The notes beneath the pieces were generated by a model. That model was given only the letters and a program-made list of their open reading frames with translations. It did not search any database and had not been told where the DNA came from. A stretch of 64,000 nucleotides of DNA from Pseudomonas viridiflava. Its GTDB lineage: Bacteria; Pseudomonadota; Gammaproteobacteria; Pseudomonadales; Pseudomonadaceae. The DNA is taken from NCBI RefSeq assembly GCF_900590755.1, contig NZ_UUOC01000050.1, forward strand, positions 62,001 through 126,000. Reading direction: 5' to 3'. The position numbers were made by a program, and so were the translations under genes. Position 1 is the first letter of the stretch; every line of letters begins with the position of its first letter. Positions 62,960 through 64,000 of the stretch are shown one piece after another.

Positions 62960-63418
62960 TTAAATCCAGGCAGCATCCCAAAGCGGATAATCCCCAACCC
63001 TGCTGACTAGGCCGGCGCGGACGGGATTGAGGATGATATAGCGAGCAACCGCGATTAAATCTTCTTCTCGGCGAATCGCGCGGTCATGAAATCCTCTTTG
63101 CCAGATACTGCCGGTGCGTCCCGATGCCTTGTTAACCGAATAATTGATCCTGGACTTTGTGCGGGCGATCACCTCACTCAATGGTTTCTCCCCGAGTGCT
63201 ATCAGCCAATGGAAATGATCCGGCATCACCACCCAGGCAAGGGAGGCTACCAAGGCTTCACGCTCTGCCTTTTGGAATTGTTTAGCCACTAGCCTTCCAA
63301 CTCGCCAGTCGGAGAAAAAAGTCTGTCGGTTTTTAGTTACAGCAGTTACCAAGTAGATACGACCCTGTTCGCTGTACCTACCTTTTCGGGTTTGGCTGGT
63401 TTGAAAGCGCATCTGCAA
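62960..63418 (-). CDS. REP-associated tyrosine transposase (RAYT)
   Basis: 152 residues, Y1 HUH-like single-domain transposase. Metal-binding HUH is in AWVVMPDHFHWLIAL; the nucleophilic Tyr is in RYIILNPVRAGLV; other family blocks are RIYLVTAVTKNRQTFFSDW and GSIWQRGFHDRAIRREED. RAYTs cut REP palindromes and are held responsible for their spread. Both flanks carry head-out REP doublets of the GTTGGAGCGAGG family. The frame is intact, so it may still be active. Confidence 0.93.
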   Translation of the reverse strand: MQMRFQTSQTRKGRYSEQGRIYLVTAVTKNRQTFFSDWRVGRLVAKQFQKAEREALVASLAWVVMPDHFHWLIALGEKPLSEVIARTKSRINYSVNKASGRTGSIWQRGFHDRAIRREEDLIAVARYIILNPVRAGLVSRVGDYPLWDAAWI

Positions 63419-63520
63419 TCCATTGCTTTTGAGTTGTGATTCAAAAACTAGTCCAGGCAGATGATTGGTGAGTCTGGATAGATTGGCAGGATGTTTCTAT
63501 GAGGGATACGAGTCGCGGCC

Positions 63521-63585
63521 TTCGCGGGCAAGCCTCGCTCCAACGGGTTCACCGTTTTTCCGTTGGAGCGAGGCTTGCCCGCGAA
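63521..63585. repeat. Right REP doublet of the RAYT unit, head-out
   Basis: Mirror image of 62870-62933 with a one-base difference in the spacer. Together they bound a unit of 716 bp around the RAYT gene. Confidence 0.92.
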
Positions 63586-63833
63586 GAACGATAACTCGGC
63601 CTAACTCCCGCCCCGCATCAGTGCATCCGCTCCCAACCACCGCCCAATTTCACACCCTCCTTACGGCCCGCCGTGGCTCTTGGGCGGCGCACCAATTCGG
63701 CAGGGGTTTGCACCGCAGTGAAGCATTTAATTCATTAAATTAAATTGTTGAATTATTTAATTCCTGGTCCTAGTCTGTTCCTCGACACGCCTGCTGGCGA
63801 CTTCTTGCAACGAGTGAGACGGGGGAGCAACAC
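63586..63833. other. Intergenic region before the last gene
   Basis: 248 bp. AT-rich in 63726-63765 (repeated TTAATT/AATTAA), likely the promoter of the following binding-protein gene. No other structure supported. Confidence 0.5.
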
Positions 63834-64000
63834 ATGACTGTGAAAGTACTCTTGAGCCTGGCGGTAGCAACCGCATTTTCGGCCTCCACCTGGGCGGCGG
63901 ACTGGACGGTGGGTGCCAACGTCGGCAACGTCCCGTGGGAGTTTCAGGACGCTAAAGGCGAGATCGTCGGCTTTGAAGTTGATGTCGTCAAAGAAGTCGC
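63834..64000 (+). CDS. Amino-acid ABC transporter binding protein, 5' part
   Basis: The reading frame starts at ATG 63834 after GGGGGAGC and runs off the window after 55 codons. Signal peptide MTVKVLLSLAVATAFSASTWA, then ADWTVGANVGNVPWEFQDAKGEIVGFEVDVVKEVA, the start of the SBP_bac_3 fold as in the gene at 3200. The paired permease genes would lie beyond the window. Confidence 0.85.
   Translation, partial: MTVKVLLSLAVATAFSASTWAADWTVGANVGNVPWEFQDAKGEIVGFEVDVVKEV

Overview
The window is a chromosome segment of a Pseudomonas, most like the fluorescens/syringae side of the genus. The evidence is gene content (rho, trxA, gabDT, desA, oscA-sbp-cysTWA), GC-rich codon use, and more than twenty REP-type intergenic palindromes of the kind scattered through Pseudomonas genomes. 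This assignment is inferred from features and was not tested by database search.

Layout. 1-2.2 kb: rho and trxA on the minus strand. 2.2-6.1 kb: a GntR/FadR-type regulator divergent from a four-gene polar amino-acid ABC transporter, with a perfect 15-bp palindromic operator candidate between them. 6.2-7.6 kb: a CYTH-CHAD protein. 8.0-25.3 kb: a complete integrated island. 25.7-45.2 kb: core metabolism and signalling (gabDT, c-di-GMP enzymes, fatty-acid desaturase, sulfate uptake oscA-sbp-cysTWA, a Crp-like regulator, an orphan response regulator, an MFS transporter, an RBBP9-type hydrolase and a sigma-54 activator-like protein). 45.7-57.2 kb: an RHS/YD-repeat locus with a broken tip gene, a second tip gene and a decayed remnant, interleaved with organosulfur genes (MetQ-like binding protein; TauD-like dioxygenase plus its own ABC importer). 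57.6-62.9 kb: a three-gene RND efflux operon with two adaptor lipoproteins. 62.9-63.6 kb: a RAYT (REP-associated tyrosine transposase) unit. The window ends inside another amino-acid-binding protein.

The island (about 17.3 kb) sits in the tRNA-Arg(CCG) gene at 25292-25368. A 49-bp direct repeat (8009-8057 and 25288-25336) marks its ends, and its tyrosine integrase lies next to the intact tRNA. The displaced tRNA 3' end at 8 kb still has the original transcription terminator beside it. Cargo: a TIGR04141/DUF6119-like protein; a protein with a PD-(D/E)XK-like (DUF3883-like) C-terminus; a Dcm-like cytosine methyltransferase; Vsr; then a tightly coupled four-gene operon encoding a MORC/MutL-type GHKL ATPase, an HNH nuclease, an SNF2 helicase and a free-standing EcoRII-N-type DNA-recognition domain. 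The last six look like one restriction-modification system built around CCWGG: Dcm-like protection, Vsr to repair the deamination cost, an EcoRII-type reader in place of a fused restriction enzyme, and SNF2/GHKL/HNH as motor, clamp and nuclease. This is the strongest candidate for an uncharacterised system in the window.

The rest of the island holds a controller-protein-like (C-protein) regulator with C-box-like repeats shared with a divergent membrane-protein gene, a nested stem-loop array beside a second tyrosine recombinase, and small DNA-binding proteins of AlpA and replication-initiator type.
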